DNA from: Serratia marcescens
Lineage (GTDB): Bacteria; Pseudomonadota; Gammaproteobacteria; Enterobacterales; Enterobacteriaceae
Length of the DNA stretch: 64,000 nucleotides
Assembly (NCBI RefSeq): GCF_006715005.1
Contig: NZ_VFMJ01000001.1
Location: 3,348,001-3,412,000, forward strand
Direction: 5' to 3'
The notes beneath the pieces were generated by a model. The model ran no database searches and had not been told where the DNA came from. It saw only the letters and a program-made list of their open reading frames with translations. Made by a program: the position numbers and the translations under genes. This document shows positions 48,346 through 58,920 of this stretch, in pieces. How positions within the stretch are numbered: position 1 is the first letter of the stretch; the number at the start of each line of letters is the position of its first letter.

Positions 48346-49472
48346 CGCTCACCTCTCACCGTCAGGACCGCCTGGTTGGGTGCGCCGCCTTCGCTGAACG
48401 TCATGCTGATCTCGCCATCGTTAACCGGTGCCGGCAGCGGCACGTCGTTTCTGTTCAGCGTCACCACCAGACGATCGTCGGCAGCGTCGAAAGCCAGCGC
48501 CTGCAGCTGCGGGGGCGCCCATAAAGCCAGTGCCCCGGCCGCGTAGGGCAGCAGCCTGAACAGCTGCGGCGCATTCAGGGCGTCTTGCATACGCCGCACC
48601 TGCGCTTTCGCCGCCTGTTCCGCAAACGCCGGCGCGGTCTGGCCAGGCAGCAGGCGCTGAGACAGTACCGCTATCCGGCTCTCGTTCTGCCGGGCCATCT
48701 GTTGGTGATGCAAACCGCCCACCAGCAGCGAACCGCTGAGCAACAGCAGCGCGCAGGCGGTCTTATCGGGCAGGCGACGCGGCCAGCGTACGCTCGATTT
48801 GAAACGCCCCTGCAGCAGCGTGGCGGGGCTGCTCCAGGCCTCTTGCGCCAGTTGCCAGAGCGGATCCTCGTCAATACGCGCCGCTTCCCAGCCCGCCGGA
48901 ATCTCTCCGCCGCAGTGCAAACACCAATCCGGCGTCGGCAGCGGAGTGTAATCCCGCCAGGCATCGGGCAGCGACAAGCTCTGCCCATTCCCCGTTCGGA
49001 TCAGCCAGCGATCGCGCCAGCGCAGCGCGCTGCATTGGCCCGGCAGCGGTAATGCCAGCACGTCGGGCAGCATTTTATCGGCGCGAATGCCGCAGGCGCT
49101 CAGGCGCTCGACCCAGCCCTGCATCTGCGCCAGCGCGACGCCGGCGAGGGTGAAATCACGCTGCGCCTTGCCCAGCACCGCCCAGTGCATCTGCTCGGTA
49201 TCGGTCAACAGCCCGGCCTCGTGGGCGTAGGCCAAAGCCAGCGGCGTCGCCTGCCGGGCCTTACCCTGGAATGTCGTTTGTCTCAGCACCACATGACGGG
49301 CAGGCACCAACACCACCACCCGGCAGCCCTGCGCCATGGCCGCCAACTTGCCGCCGCCTTCGGTCAAATCGAGACGGGCGCCAAAGCGGCAGCGCGTCTC
49401 GCCGACGTGGCCCCAGCGCACATCGGCCATCGAGTCTTCGCTCAGCGCGATAAGCAGGATTGTGTTCGCCAC
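48342..49472 (-). CDS. gspL: Type II secretion protein GspL
   Basis: This 376-residue protein starts at GTG (49470-49472) with a GGAGGGA site. The N-terminal cytoplasmic actin-like domain (about 1-230, with ALSEDSMADVRWGHV and ALPLPGQCSALRWRDRWLIRTG) binds GspE. One membrane helix (CALLLLSGSLLVGGL) precedes a periplasmic ferredoxin-like domain that contacts GspM. Confidence 0.9.
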   Translation of the reverse strand: MANTILLIALSEDSMADVRWGHVGETRCRFGARLDLTEGGGKLAAMAQGCRVVVLVPARHVVLRQTTFQGKARQATPLALAYAHEAGLLTDTEQMHWAVLGKAQRDFTLAGVALAQMQGWVERLSACGIRADKMLPDVLALPLPGQCSALRWRDRWLIRTGNGQSLSLPDAWRDYTPLPTPDWCLHCGGEIPAGWEAARIDEDPLWQLAQEAWSSPATLLQGRFKSSVRWPRRLPDKTACALLLLSGSLLVGGLHHQQMARQNESRIAVLSQRLLPGQTAPAFAEQAAKAQVRRMQDALNAPQLFRLLPYAAGALALWAPPQLQALAFDAADDRLVVTLNRNDVPLPAPVNDGEISMTFSEGGAPNQAVLTVRGER

Positions 49473-49475
49473 CGT

Positions 49476-50381
49476 TTATCCCTCCCCTCTGTCGAACCGG
49501 CGTCCGCTGACCGTGATGCCTGACTGGCCCGGTTGCCACGCGCTGACAAGCCGATAGCGCCCGTCGTTCAGCGTCAGCTGCAGCTGCGCAATCCAGCGGC
49601 TGTCGTCGAACTTCAATCGCTCGTCGAGATCGTCGTCATCCAAGGCTTGCAGCGCTTTTTCCTGCGACAAAAACGTCAGCGTCTGCCAACCCTGCGGCGG
49701 GCGAACCGCCAGCAACGCCCGCAGCCGTTCACCGTTCAGGGCGTTCATCAGCATCGCCCGCAGCAGCGGCAACCGGGCCTCATCCACGGCGTCCGGGTTG
49801 ATCTGCAATTCAGCATCCGGCGCCGCACAAAGCTGCGGCGCGAGGCGCAGGTATAGCTCACGATCGATACCAGCCAACTCCCGCAGTTCGCTGATATCCC
49901 CCATCAGATACCCTTCGCCATAAGCCCGGGCGACGATCGCATCGGCAATCGCACCCGCCTGCACGTCGGCGATCCCCAGGTTGTTCATTAACAGCATGAA
50001 TATCCGTCTCTCCTTATTGGGGGGAGCCCCCTCGCTATCCCCGACCTCCGTTGGGCCGGCGGCGCGGATCAGGGCGTTTACGTTGAAACAGGCATCGACC
50101 CGGCGCAGGCGTATCGCCACCTCCCCCTCTTCGGTACGCATACTGAACATCGCCCCAGAGGCTCCCCAGGCCTTGCGCTGCTCTCCTGCCTGCCGCCACC
50201 GCTGTTGGGCGTAGATCTCCCCGCCCAACAGCAGCCATTTCGCTCTCAGCCGATCCTGCTGAGACTGGGTGCGCGCCAGCGAACGCTGCCAGTTGTCGTT
50301 AATATTGACCGCCACGATCGCCATCAGCGACATCATCAGCAGCACCATCAACAGCGCCATACCACGTTGTTTTTTCATCAT
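49476..50381 (-). CDS. gspK: Minor pseudopilin GspK
   Basis: This 301-residue protein starts MMKKQRG, cleaved before MALLMVLLMMSLMAIVAV. The usual glutamate at +5 is absent, as is typical of GspK, the tip subunit. The large alpha domain has SELRELAGIDRELYLRLAPQLCA and NPDAVDEARLPLLRAML. The ATG overlaps the gspJ stop by four bases; an upstream extension to 50495 is an alternative frame inside gspJ. Confidence 0.93.
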   Translation of the reverse strand: MMKKQRGMALLMVLLMMSLMAIVAVNINDNWQRSLARTQSQQDRLRAKWLLLGGEIYAQQRWRQAGEQRKAWGASGAMFSMRTEEGEVAIRLRRVDACFNVNALIRAAGPTEVGDSEGAPPNKERRIFMLLMNNLGIADVQAGAIADAIVARAYGEGYLMGDISELRELAGIDRELYLRLAPQLCAAPDAELQINPDAVDEARLPLLRAMLMNALNGERLRALLAVRPPQGWQTLTFLSQEKALQALDDDDLDERLKFDDSRWIAQLQLTLNDGRYRLVSAWQPGQSGITVSGRRFDRGEG

Positions 50382-50989
50382 GGCCTCGCCGAGGGCAGCG
50401 CGATGATGCGCCGTATTTCCCCCAACGCGGGGGTTTCGACGGTAATCTCCACCGCCTGCGGCAGCAGCCCACCGGCGCGCCAGGCCGTCAACCATTCGCC
50501 TTGCCGGTAAAAACGCAGGCGGAACCGCGTCACCTCCGGCAGCAACAGCACGCTGCGCGCCATCGCCTGCGGGCTGCTCAAATTCGGGTAACTGAGGCGC
50601 TCCAGCCGCCCCTGCCGGTGGCGATAGGCCACCCGTTCCTGCGTGGCACGCGGCAGCCGGGCCTGCGGATTCGGCCAGCCGCTTCGGATCAGCAACAGCT
50701 GAAAATCCGCGTCTTCCCCCTCCGCCGTCTGCAGCACCGCGAATTCCGGCGCCGCCGGCCTGCGTTGATCACCGATCGGCGCACGCACCTGCGCCTGAGC
50801 AAAATCGCGCTCGACGATCGCCAGCGCCCGTTGCAGCTGGGTCAGCTGCGTCGATTTGCGCTGGGTAATTTCGTCGTTTTTCAGCACACCCCTGAAGACC
50901 GCCAGGGCGGTGAGCGACAGCATGGCGAACAGGGCGATGGCCAGCAGCATTTCCACCAGCGTAAAACCGCGTTGCAAAGCGCGCGTCAT
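50378..50989 (-). CDS. gspJ: Minor pseudopilin GspJ
   Basis: This 203-residue protein has prepilin leader MTRALQRG followed by FTLVEMLLAIALFAMLSL with Glu at +5. Family blocks such as ALAIVERDFAQAQVRAP follow. It forms the pseudopilus tip with GspI, GspK and GspH. It overlaps both neighbours by four bases. Confidence 0.95.
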   Translation of the reverse strand: MTRALQRGFTLVEMLLAIALFAMLSLTALAVFRGVLKNDEITQRKSTQLTQLQRALAIVERDFAQAQVRAPIGDQRRPAAPEFAVLQTAEGEDADFQLLLIRSGWPNPQARLPRATQERVAYRHRQGRLERLSYPNLSSPQAMARSVLLLPEVTRFRLRFYRQGEWLTAWRAGGLLPQAVEITVETPALGEIRRIIALPSARP

Positions 50990-51363
50990 GGCAACTCCCG
51001 ATAAGCCTGCAACGCCGCCAACACGTTGCGATCCTGCGGATCGCGCCTGACTTCGATCGCGATCGCCCGCATTCCGGCGTCGCTGGTCTCCTGCCCGCGA
51101 TAACGCCAGTACCAGGCCTCACCGGCCATCACCGTGGTACCCGAATGCCAGGCCAGCGTCGGCGGATGCGGATCGAGCTGCAGCAGCGTCAGCTGGTTGT
51201 CCGCGACCCACAGCGCAACGGTCTTGGCTTCGATCTCGCTCAGGCTACGCACCTGGCCGCCGGTGCTGTTGATCAGTGCCAGACAACCGATGGCGAAGAT
51301 CATCAACGCCACCATCACTTCCAGCAGCGTCATGCCCTGCTGGCGTCTCATTTTCCGCGTCAT
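50986..51363 (-). CDS. gspI: Minor pseudopilin GspI
   Basis: This protein has 125 residues from the ATG at 51361-51363 (MTRKMRRQQG, then MTLLEVMVALMIFAIGCLALIN with Glu at +5). A second ATG at 51349-51351 gives a six-residue leader and is equally plausible. The rest contains WVADNQLTLLQL and the WYWRYRGQETSDAGMRAIAIEVRRD core. Its start lies inside the gspH frame, giving an unusually long overlap. Confidence 0.92.
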   Translation of the reverse strand: MTRKMRRQQGMTLLEVMVALMIFAIGCLALINSTGGQVRSLSEIEAKTVALWVADNQLTLLQLDPHPPTLAWHSGTTVMAGEAWYWRYRGQETSDAGMRAIAIEVRRDPQDRNVLAALQAYRELP

Positions 51364-51823
51364 CGCAACGAATGTCCGTCGTTTCAAATACGAAGTAACC
51401 GGGCGCCTGCAATCGCCACAGGCACCGCCCCTGCGACAGCGCTACGCTGAACGCCGTGGTTTCGCCCCCCGGATACAGCCACACCTGCGGCGGCCGCTCC
51501 GCCGCGTCATCGAGCGCGACGGTTTGCCCTTCAACGCTCAGCCACAGCGCGATGCCGTCCGGCAGGGCATATTCCTCCCGACGTTCCTGCCCCGTGGCAG
51601 CAACGCTGCGCCAACCGCCGCTGCCGAACGCCACGCCATAACTCACCCCTTCGCGCTCGGCCCGCTCGGCGAGGGCATTCAACCAATGGTTCAGCCGCTC
51701 CCCCTGCCGTGCCAACGCTTTCTCATCCGCCGGAAAACTCAGCATTACCAGGCCGCTGGTCACCCCCAGCAGCAGCAATACCAACATGATCTCCAGCAGC
51801 GTAAAGCCGCGTATGCGCCTCAT
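51245..51823 (-). CDS. gspH: Minor pseudopilin GspH
   Basis: This 192-residue open frame has leader MRRIRG, then FTLLEIMLVLLLLGVTSGLVML. The globular part has the GVSYGVAFGSGGWRSV and VWLYPGGETTAFSVALS strands. The final 38 or so residues overlap gspI in another frame and are unusually rich in Asp, Gly and Arg. The true product may therefore end earlier or the 3' end may carry an indel. Its ATG overlaps the gspG stop by four bases. Confidence 0.85.
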   Translation of the reverse strand: MRRIRGFTLLEIMLVLLLLGVTSGLVMLSFPADEKALARQGERLNHWLNALAERAEREGVSYGVAFGSGGWRSVAATGQERREEYALPDGIALWLSVEGQTVALDDAAERPPQVWLYPGGETTAFSVALSQGRCLWRLQAPGYFVFETTDIRCDDAENETPAGHDAAGSDGGVDDLRHRLSGTDQQHRRPGA

Positions 51824-52293
51824 GGCGCGTCGGCGTCGGCCACCCAGTTGCCGATATCGTCATCGGTGTCGGCGATGCCATCCGGGCCCAGAGAAAACAC
51901 GTCCAGCTTGCCGTGACGCCCCGGATTGCGCAGACGGTACTCCTGCCCCCAGGGATCTTGCGGCAACCGGCGGATATAACCGTCTTCGGGATAATTTCTC
52001 GGGATCGGCGCCAGCGCCGGCCGGGTCACCAGCGCCGCCAGCCCCTGTTCCGCGCTGGGATAACGCCCGTTGTCCAGCTTGTACATATCCAACGCGTTCT
52101 CCAACGCGACGATATCGCTGGCGGCCTTTTGTCGATCGGCCTTCTCCTTGTTTCCCATCAGGCTGGGAATGGTCAGGCTGGCCAACAGCCCCAGAATGAC
52201 GATCACCACCATGATTTCCAGCAGCGTAAACCCCCGCTGCCGCGACCTGCGCATCTTGCTGATATGACTCACTTTACTCTCCATTAACGGCAT
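51820..52293 (-). CDS. gspG: Major pseudopilin GspG
   Basis: This protein has up to 157 residues. The cleavage site RSRQRG/FTLLEIMVVIVILGLL is followed by the GspG core DIVALENALDMYKLDNGRYPS and the calcium-site region GRHGKLDVFSLGPDGIADTDDDIGNW. It polymerises into the pseudopilus. The start is uncertain: ATG at 52293, ATG at 52284, GTG at 52272 (with GGAG upstream) or ATG at 52254, the last giving the usual short leader. Confidence 0.95.
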   Translation of the reverse strand: MPLMESKVSHISKMRRSRQRGFTLLEIMVVIVILGLLASLTIPSLMGNKEKADRQKAASDIVALENALDMYKLDNGRYPSAEQGLAALVTRPALAPIPRNYPEDGYIRRLPQDPWGQEYRLRNPGRHGKLDVFSLGPDGIADTDDDIGNWVADADAP

Positions 52294-52295
52294 AA

Positions 52296-53496
52296 TTAGC
52301 CGACCATATTATTGAGCTGCAATATCGGCTGCAGGATGGCCAAGATGATAAACAGCACCGAGCCTGCCATCGCGATCACCAATAAAGGCTCAAACAGCCC
52401 CAGCGCCAGCGTGACTTGCCGGCCGAAGGCCTCCTGCTGCATCGTCGCCGCCCGTTCGAGCATCATGTCCAGCTCACCGCTGCGCTCGCCGGACATGATC
52501 ATGTGCCGCATCATCGGTGAGAACAGCGCGGTGCCCTCAAGCGACGGCGACAATCCTTCGCCCTCCCGCACTCGCTCCATCGCCGCCAGCAGCCGTTTGC
52601 GGGCGGCATCATTGCCCAACACGCCGGCGCTGATGCGCATCGCCTCCAGCAACGGCACCGCGCTGGCGTTCAAAATGCTCAGCGTTTTGGCGTAGCGCGC
52701 CGTATTCACCGCCAGTGACAGCTTGCCGACCACCGGCAACCGCAGGATGAACGCATGCCAGCGCACGCGTCGCGCCGGATCCCGCAGGCGATAGCGGAAA
52801 GCGCCAAGGCCCGTCAGCACCGATATCAGCGCCAACGCCCCCCATCGGCGCAGCCCGTCGCTGGCGCCGAGCAGCATCCGGGTCGACAGCGGCAAGGTCT
52901 GCTTCATATGCACAAACTGTTCGATCACCTTCGGCACCACCGCCGTCAACAGGATCGCCACCACGCCGATCGCCACCGCCGTCAGCACCATCGGGTACAC
53001 CAGCGCCTGCACGATTTTGTTCTTCATTTGCTGGCGCTGTTCGACGTAGTCGGCCAGCCGTTCCAGCACCGGCGCCAGATGGCCGGAAATCTCACCGGCG
53101 GCCACCATGGCGCAATAGAGGCGGTCGAAAATCTGCGGATACTGTCCCAGCGCCTGCGCCAGCGGGAAGCCCTCCAGGATGCGCTGCCGCACCTGAACCA
53201 ACGCCGCCTGCAGACCTTTCTTCTCCGTTTGCCGCGCCACCGCCATCAGCGCTTCCTCCAGCGGCAGCGCAGCGGACAGCAACGTCGCCAGCTGCCGGGT
53301 CAACAGCGCCACATCGCCACTGCTCACGCCGCTCATCCAGCGGCCGGCAAACATGCCGGCGAAAGCGGGCCGCCTGCGCGCTTGCACCGCCAGCACCTGC
53401 CACCCCTTTTCACGCAGGCGATCGCGGGCGTGGCGCAGAGAATCCGCCTCCAACACGCCGCGCTGGGCGCGCCCCTCACGATCGCAGGCGCGATAA

Positions 53497-53507
<11 letters not shown>
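52296..53507 (-). CDS. gspF: Inner-membrane platform protein GspF
   Basis: This 403-residue protein has two repeated GspF domains: [22 protein letters not shown] in the first and [22 protein letters not shown] in the second. Three membrane helices are visible ([21 protein letters not shown] and the C-terminal [22 protein letters not shown]). It couples GspE to the pseudopilus. It overlaps gspE by 11 bases. Confidence 0.96.
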
Positions 53508-54989
<1,482 letters not shown>

Positions 54990-54993
<4 letters not shown>

Positions 54994-56957
54994 GGGCGTG
55001 CTCCCCGCGGATAAAACGCGTCGATACTTGCAACGGTGGCGAGAAACGCCCGATTGTCGATCGCCTTCTTATCGCCGGCGATCTCGCCACGCAGTGCGTT
55101 ATTCAGCTCACGATCGTCCTGTTGCTCGGCGTCGAACTTGCCTAACTTGCGTTGACTCTGTCGGGCATACCCCTCGGTGCTGCGAATGATGGTCGGGCGG
55201 ATAAACAGCATCAAATTACGCTTGCTCGCTTTGGTGGCGGTCGAGCGAAACAGCGCCCCCACCAGCGGGATCTTGCCCAGGATCGGCACGCTGCTCTCCA
55301 GCTCCGAGTTGGACTTGTCCAACAGGCCGCCCACCACCACGGTTTCGCCGCTGTCCACCAGCACCGTATTGTTGACCGTGCGGATATTGAAGGTCGCTCC
55401 CAGCGAATCCGGCGTGGCGCCGGCGCTGTCGGCGACGCTGGAGACCTCCTGTTCGATCTGCATCAGCACGGACTGGCCCTGGTTGATCTGCGGTTTGACC
55501 TTGAGTTTGATCCCCACCGTCTTGCGCGACACGGTATTGAAGACGTTATCGCTATTGGTGGTTTGCGAACCGGTCAGGATAGGCACATCCTGCCCGACGC
55601 TGAATTCCGCCTCGGCGTTATCCAGCGTGACGATGCTCGGCGTGGCCAGGATATTGTTCTGATTGTTGCTGGCGATGGCGGTCAGCAATACGCCCCAGTT
55701 ACCGCTGTAGAAACCGGTCATCAGGCCGTTGGCCTTGCCGAACACGTCGCTCATGCCGTTTTCGAACCCCGCCGACACCCCGGGCGCCGAGCCGGCGAAC
55801 TGCGTGCCGCCCCCGTATTTGTTGGCCCACTGCACGCCGATGTTCAGCCCCTGCCCATCCTGCACTTCGACGATCACCGCTTCGACCAGCACCTGCGCGC
55901 GGCGCACATCGAGCTTGGCGACCACCGCCTCCAGATCGCGCATCACATCCGGCGCGGCGGTGATGATCAGCGCATTGGTCTGCTCATCGGCCTTGATCAC
56001 CACATTTTTCAGCAGCGCCACGTTAGCGGCGGCGCTCTCCTTCTCGTTTTGCAGACCCGCACTCACGCCGGTCAGCACCTCGACCAGGCTCTGCGCCTTG
56101 GCGTATTTGAGAGGGATAACCTGGGTATTGCCCTGGGTGACGCTCTTGTTATCCAGCTGGTCAATCAGCTCCTTGGCGTGTTCGCGGCTCCGGTCATCCC
56201 CGGCGATCATCACGCTGTTGGTCCGCTCATCCGCCACCAGCCGCAGCGAGCTCGCGCCGGCCATGCGCCGCTTGCCCTCTTCGCGAAACAGTTCGTTCAC
56301 CATGCGCGCGATCTCCGGCGCCGCCGCATGCTTCAGCGCGAGGGTCTCGACCCGATTGCCATCGTCCTGATCCATCTCCCTGACGAGCTCGAGCAGGCCG
56401 TTGACCACGCTGGCCCGGCCGGTGATCAACAGCGCGTTCCCCTGCTCGTAATGCGCCACGCTGCCCACGCCGATGCTGTCGTTGAGCTGGCGCAATATCG
56501 GTGAAACGTCTTTGGCCGCGATATTGCGCAGCGGTACCACGCGCATCACCACTTCATCCCCTTCGGCGATCGTCTCGCCGCCGTTTTGTGCCAGCGCGGC
56601 TCTTTTTCCCTCTTTGGCGGCGATCACCTTCAAGACGTTGTTGGGCATGCCGATGACCGTATAGCCATAAACATCCAATACGTTGAGAAAGAACTGGTAA
56701 TACTGTTTCTCATCGAGCTGTTCATAGCTGCGTACCGTGACCTTACCTTTCACCGCCGGATCGATAATGATGGTTTTGCCCAGGTTCTTACTGACCGTAT
56801 TGATAAATTCCTGAATGTCCGTGCCTTTGAAATTGGCGGAGAATTGCTCTGCGTGCGCCGCGCCAGCCAGCACAATCATGACGGCCACCGCCGCTAACGC
56901 GCGCCATAAGCCGGCGCTCCAGCCTGGGCCAGAACGATAAATAAAATGCGTAATCAC
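54990..56957 (-). CDS. gspD: Type II secretin GspD
   Basis: This 655-residue protein has a signal peptide ending AGAAHA. The N0 domain begins [30 protein letters not shown]1-N3 repeats include [19 protein letters not shown] and [18 protein letters not shown]. The secretin core has [10 protein letters not shown] and [35 protein letters not shown]-terminal S-domain suitable for pilotin binding ends FYPRGARP. It forms the outer-membrane gate. The start is GTG with AAGG upstream. Confidence 0.97.
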
Positions 56958-57005
56958 AATGTCGCCTTATGCTATAAAACACCCCGCGCCGAAACGGCGC
57001 GCCGG

Positions 57006-57509
57006 CTACTCTTTAAACGTCAGCGTGGCGTAATAGCCGTTTTCGTCGAGCAGTATTTTATTTTTCACTATCCGCACGATGACGGCATTGCTGCCGGCCA
57101 GACGGTCGCCAACGCCATAACCGGTTTGCTTACCGCCATGCTCGACGATGACCAGGCTTTTTTGGGCGTTATCGCTGAACAGCAGGCCCGCTATCTTGCC
57201 AAGCGCAGCGGCTTCCGGTGCGTTAGCCAGCAGCTCGGCACCGATCGCCCATTCGCCGACTTTATACCCGTGCGCCTTTTCGCCGTCTTTCGCCGCTTGA
57301 TAGCGCCCAAACCAGTGCGCGTCATTAATTTTCCCGATGTCCTCTTCCTGAGGAAAGACAATATGGCGCGCCGGCCCGCGCGCGTTTTCACGGCTCGGCT
57401 CAACGGGCGCGCCATCCCCGGCCATCATTCGCCATCCCAGCTGGAGCATGAACACCAGATTCGTCAGAAAAAAAAGAAGCATAAAAAAGTCTATCAACCG
57501 TTTGCTCAC
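57006..57509 (-). CDS. gspC: GspC, short form without PDZ domain
   Basis: This 167-residue protein starts at GTG. One N-terminal membrane helix (FFMLLFFLTNLVFMLQLGW) is followed by the HR domain (NDAHWFGRY, then LGKIAGLLFSDNAQKSLVIV and GVGDRLAGSNAVIVRIVKNKILLDENG). GspC links the inner-membrane platform to the secretin. Family members are usually about 270-300 residues with a C-terminal PDZ or coiled coil; here the gene stops after the HR domain, 48 bases before gspD. It is the first gsp gene, 30 bases after a regulator gene. Confidence 0.9.
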   Translation of the reverse strand: MSKRLIDFFMLLFFLTNLVFMLQLGWRMMAGDGAPVEPSRENARGPARHIVFPQEEDIGKINDAHWFGRYQAAKDGEKAHGYKVGEWAIGAELLANAPEAAALGKIAGLLFSDNAQKSLVIVEHGGKQTGYGVGDRLAGSNAVIVRIVKNKILLDENGYYATLTFKE

Positions 57510-57539
57510 GGCACCCCCGGTTATTCAACGGTGCCAACG

Positions 57540-58022
57540 CTAAGCGGAAATACCGACCACCATCGCGACGGAAAACAGCAGCGTGATGACCAGGGCCACT
57601 TTATAATTCACGGCGTCCAGCCACGTTCGCCGGCGCTTATTAGCCGATGGCGGGCATCCCCCCTGCAAATTAGCGGACGCGCGCTCGCAGGCTTGAAAAC
57701 TCAACATCACGCCAAATCGGGGAATGGTCTTGATCACCTCGCCGGGAATACCGTGGCGGGAGAGCAAAGAGCGGCATTGGAATATCATCTGATAATAGTT
57801 ATTGTCGCTGATGGTCTCATGGTTGCAAAACCAGACTGCGCGAATAATGTCGTTCTTCTTATAAATACCGCTCAACAGGCACAGCATGAAGCGCCGCTGT
57901 AATTCGGTCATTTCAATGAGCACATTCTCTTTTTTAAACAACAGCGTTTTTTCATTGTTGTTTAATATCACCAACTCATTTTCCAACAGAGTCTCGTTCA
58001 GGGCAATGTTATGTATGTCCAT
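57540..58022 (-). CDS. Winged-helix regulator with C-terminal membrane anchor
   Basis: This 160-residue protein has a ToxR/OmpR-like DNA-binding domain (about 20-110, with LIEMTELQRRFMLCLLSGIYKKNDIIRAVW and a GVMLSF wing). A basic linker (KRRRTW) leads to one C-terminal membrane helix (VALVITLLFSVAMVVGISA). There is essentially no periplasmic domain. It sits 30 bases upstream of gspC on the same strand, so it may head the gsp transcript. The codon use is AT-rich compared with gsp. I do not know a named orthologue. Confidence 0.75.
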   Translation of the reverse strand: MDIHNIALNETLLENELVILNNNEKTLLFKKENVLIEMTELQRRFMLCLLSGIYKKNDIIRAVWFCNHETISDNNYYQMIFQCRSLLSRHGIPGEVIKTIPRFGVMLSFQACERASANLQGGCPPSANKRRRTWLDAVNYKVALVITLLFSVAMVVGISA

Positions 58023-58425
58023 CTCTCGCCTATCAGTTTAATGAAGTTCAAAGGCTCTCTGTGCCATCACCTTTGCACGCATGCGGCGAGATGCATTTTC
58101 AATGAAAATTAATGGTTCGCCGTTTCAAGAGCGGCCTCAATTAATCATGCAAAAAACATTCATGCAACTTATTTCTTTAAAATAAACAATATAAAATTAA
58201 TATGGCCACATCACATCGCCTTAGATTCATTAAATCATTTAAAAACATGACGATAGCAGGTTTTATAAAATAACTAAATCACCATTAAATTTGATTAATG
58301 ATGAAGAAAATAGACATTCGAACATAATAACCCATGTTATTAGTTGCGTGCTAAAAAGGCAGAAGGCGAGGATGTAAAGGGTAATATAAATACACCTTAA
58401 CCTCATATAAAAAACGAGATAAAAA
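58023..58425. other. AT-rich intergenic region upstream of the gsp regulator
   Basis: These 403 bases are strongly A+T-rich, unlike the GC-rich backbone. They contain CATGCAA twice in direct repeat (58146-58152 and 58161-58167) and ATTAAATTTGATTAAT (58274-58289), imperfectly palindromic. They are likely promoter and H-NS-binding DNA for the gene at 57540-58022. A 67-codon frame inside looks spurious. Confidence 0.5.
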
Positions 58426-58920
58426 TCAGGACTCAATATTACATAAAAACATCGGCGAGTAGGCATTGCTAAACATCAGCGTATTCTTGTCCACGCTACG
58501 AATATGATAAAACGTCGATTCATTGCTGAAAAAGTAAGTATACACCTCTTCCGGCAAGGTATCGCGCGGTGAATAATTCACCTCGCCATAGTGGAAACGA
58601 TAAAAACTGCCTTGCGACACATAGCTGAAGTTAACCCGTCGGTTGACGAAATACGTCTCTTCGCCGTCGTTGGCCAGGCCCGACAGGATCATCACGCCTT
58701 TATCGCCGGACAAAAAGATGTAGTTTATTTTTAGCGACAGCTGGATGTCATCGTGTGCCGCCTGCACATCCAGCGAATTGAAATAATTGAACGTGGCGTT
58801 CGCTTCACAGGAAAATTCACCGAATTCATGATGGCTGCGGACCAGGGAATACACCACGCTGCCCGTCAACACGCACAGGCCGACCAGCGTGGCTGACAAA
58901 ATATTTAATTTTTTTTCCAT
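58426..58920 (-). CDS. Small membrane protein paired with a ToxR-like regulator (FidL/YqeJ-like)
   Basis: This 164-residue protein has a short basic N terminus and one membrane helix (LSATLVGLCVLTGSVVYSLV). The periplasmic domain contains FSCEANATFNYFNS, SGDKGVMILSGLANDGEETYFVNRRV and a final MFLCNIES; two cysteines could pair. The ATG lies 16 bases inside the end of the upstream regulator gene, indicating coupled translation. The arrangement recalls ToxR/ToxS and YqeI/YqeJ pairs. The family name is tentative. Confidence 0.75.
   Translation of the reverse strand: MEKKLNILSATLVGLCVLTGSVVYSLVRSHHEFGEFSCEANATFNYFNSLDVQAAHDDIQLSLKINYIFLSGDKGVMILSGLANDGEETYFVNRRVNFSYVSQGSFYRFHYGEVNYSPRDTLPEEVYTYFFSNESTFYHIRSVDKNTLMFSNAYSPMFLCNIES

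Noticed and set aside
58263..58466. 67-codon hydrophobic frame
   Set aside because: It arises in AT-rich DNA, overlaps the end of the real gene at 58426 and has no ribosome site. Phe/Leu/Cys-rich content is expected by chance.
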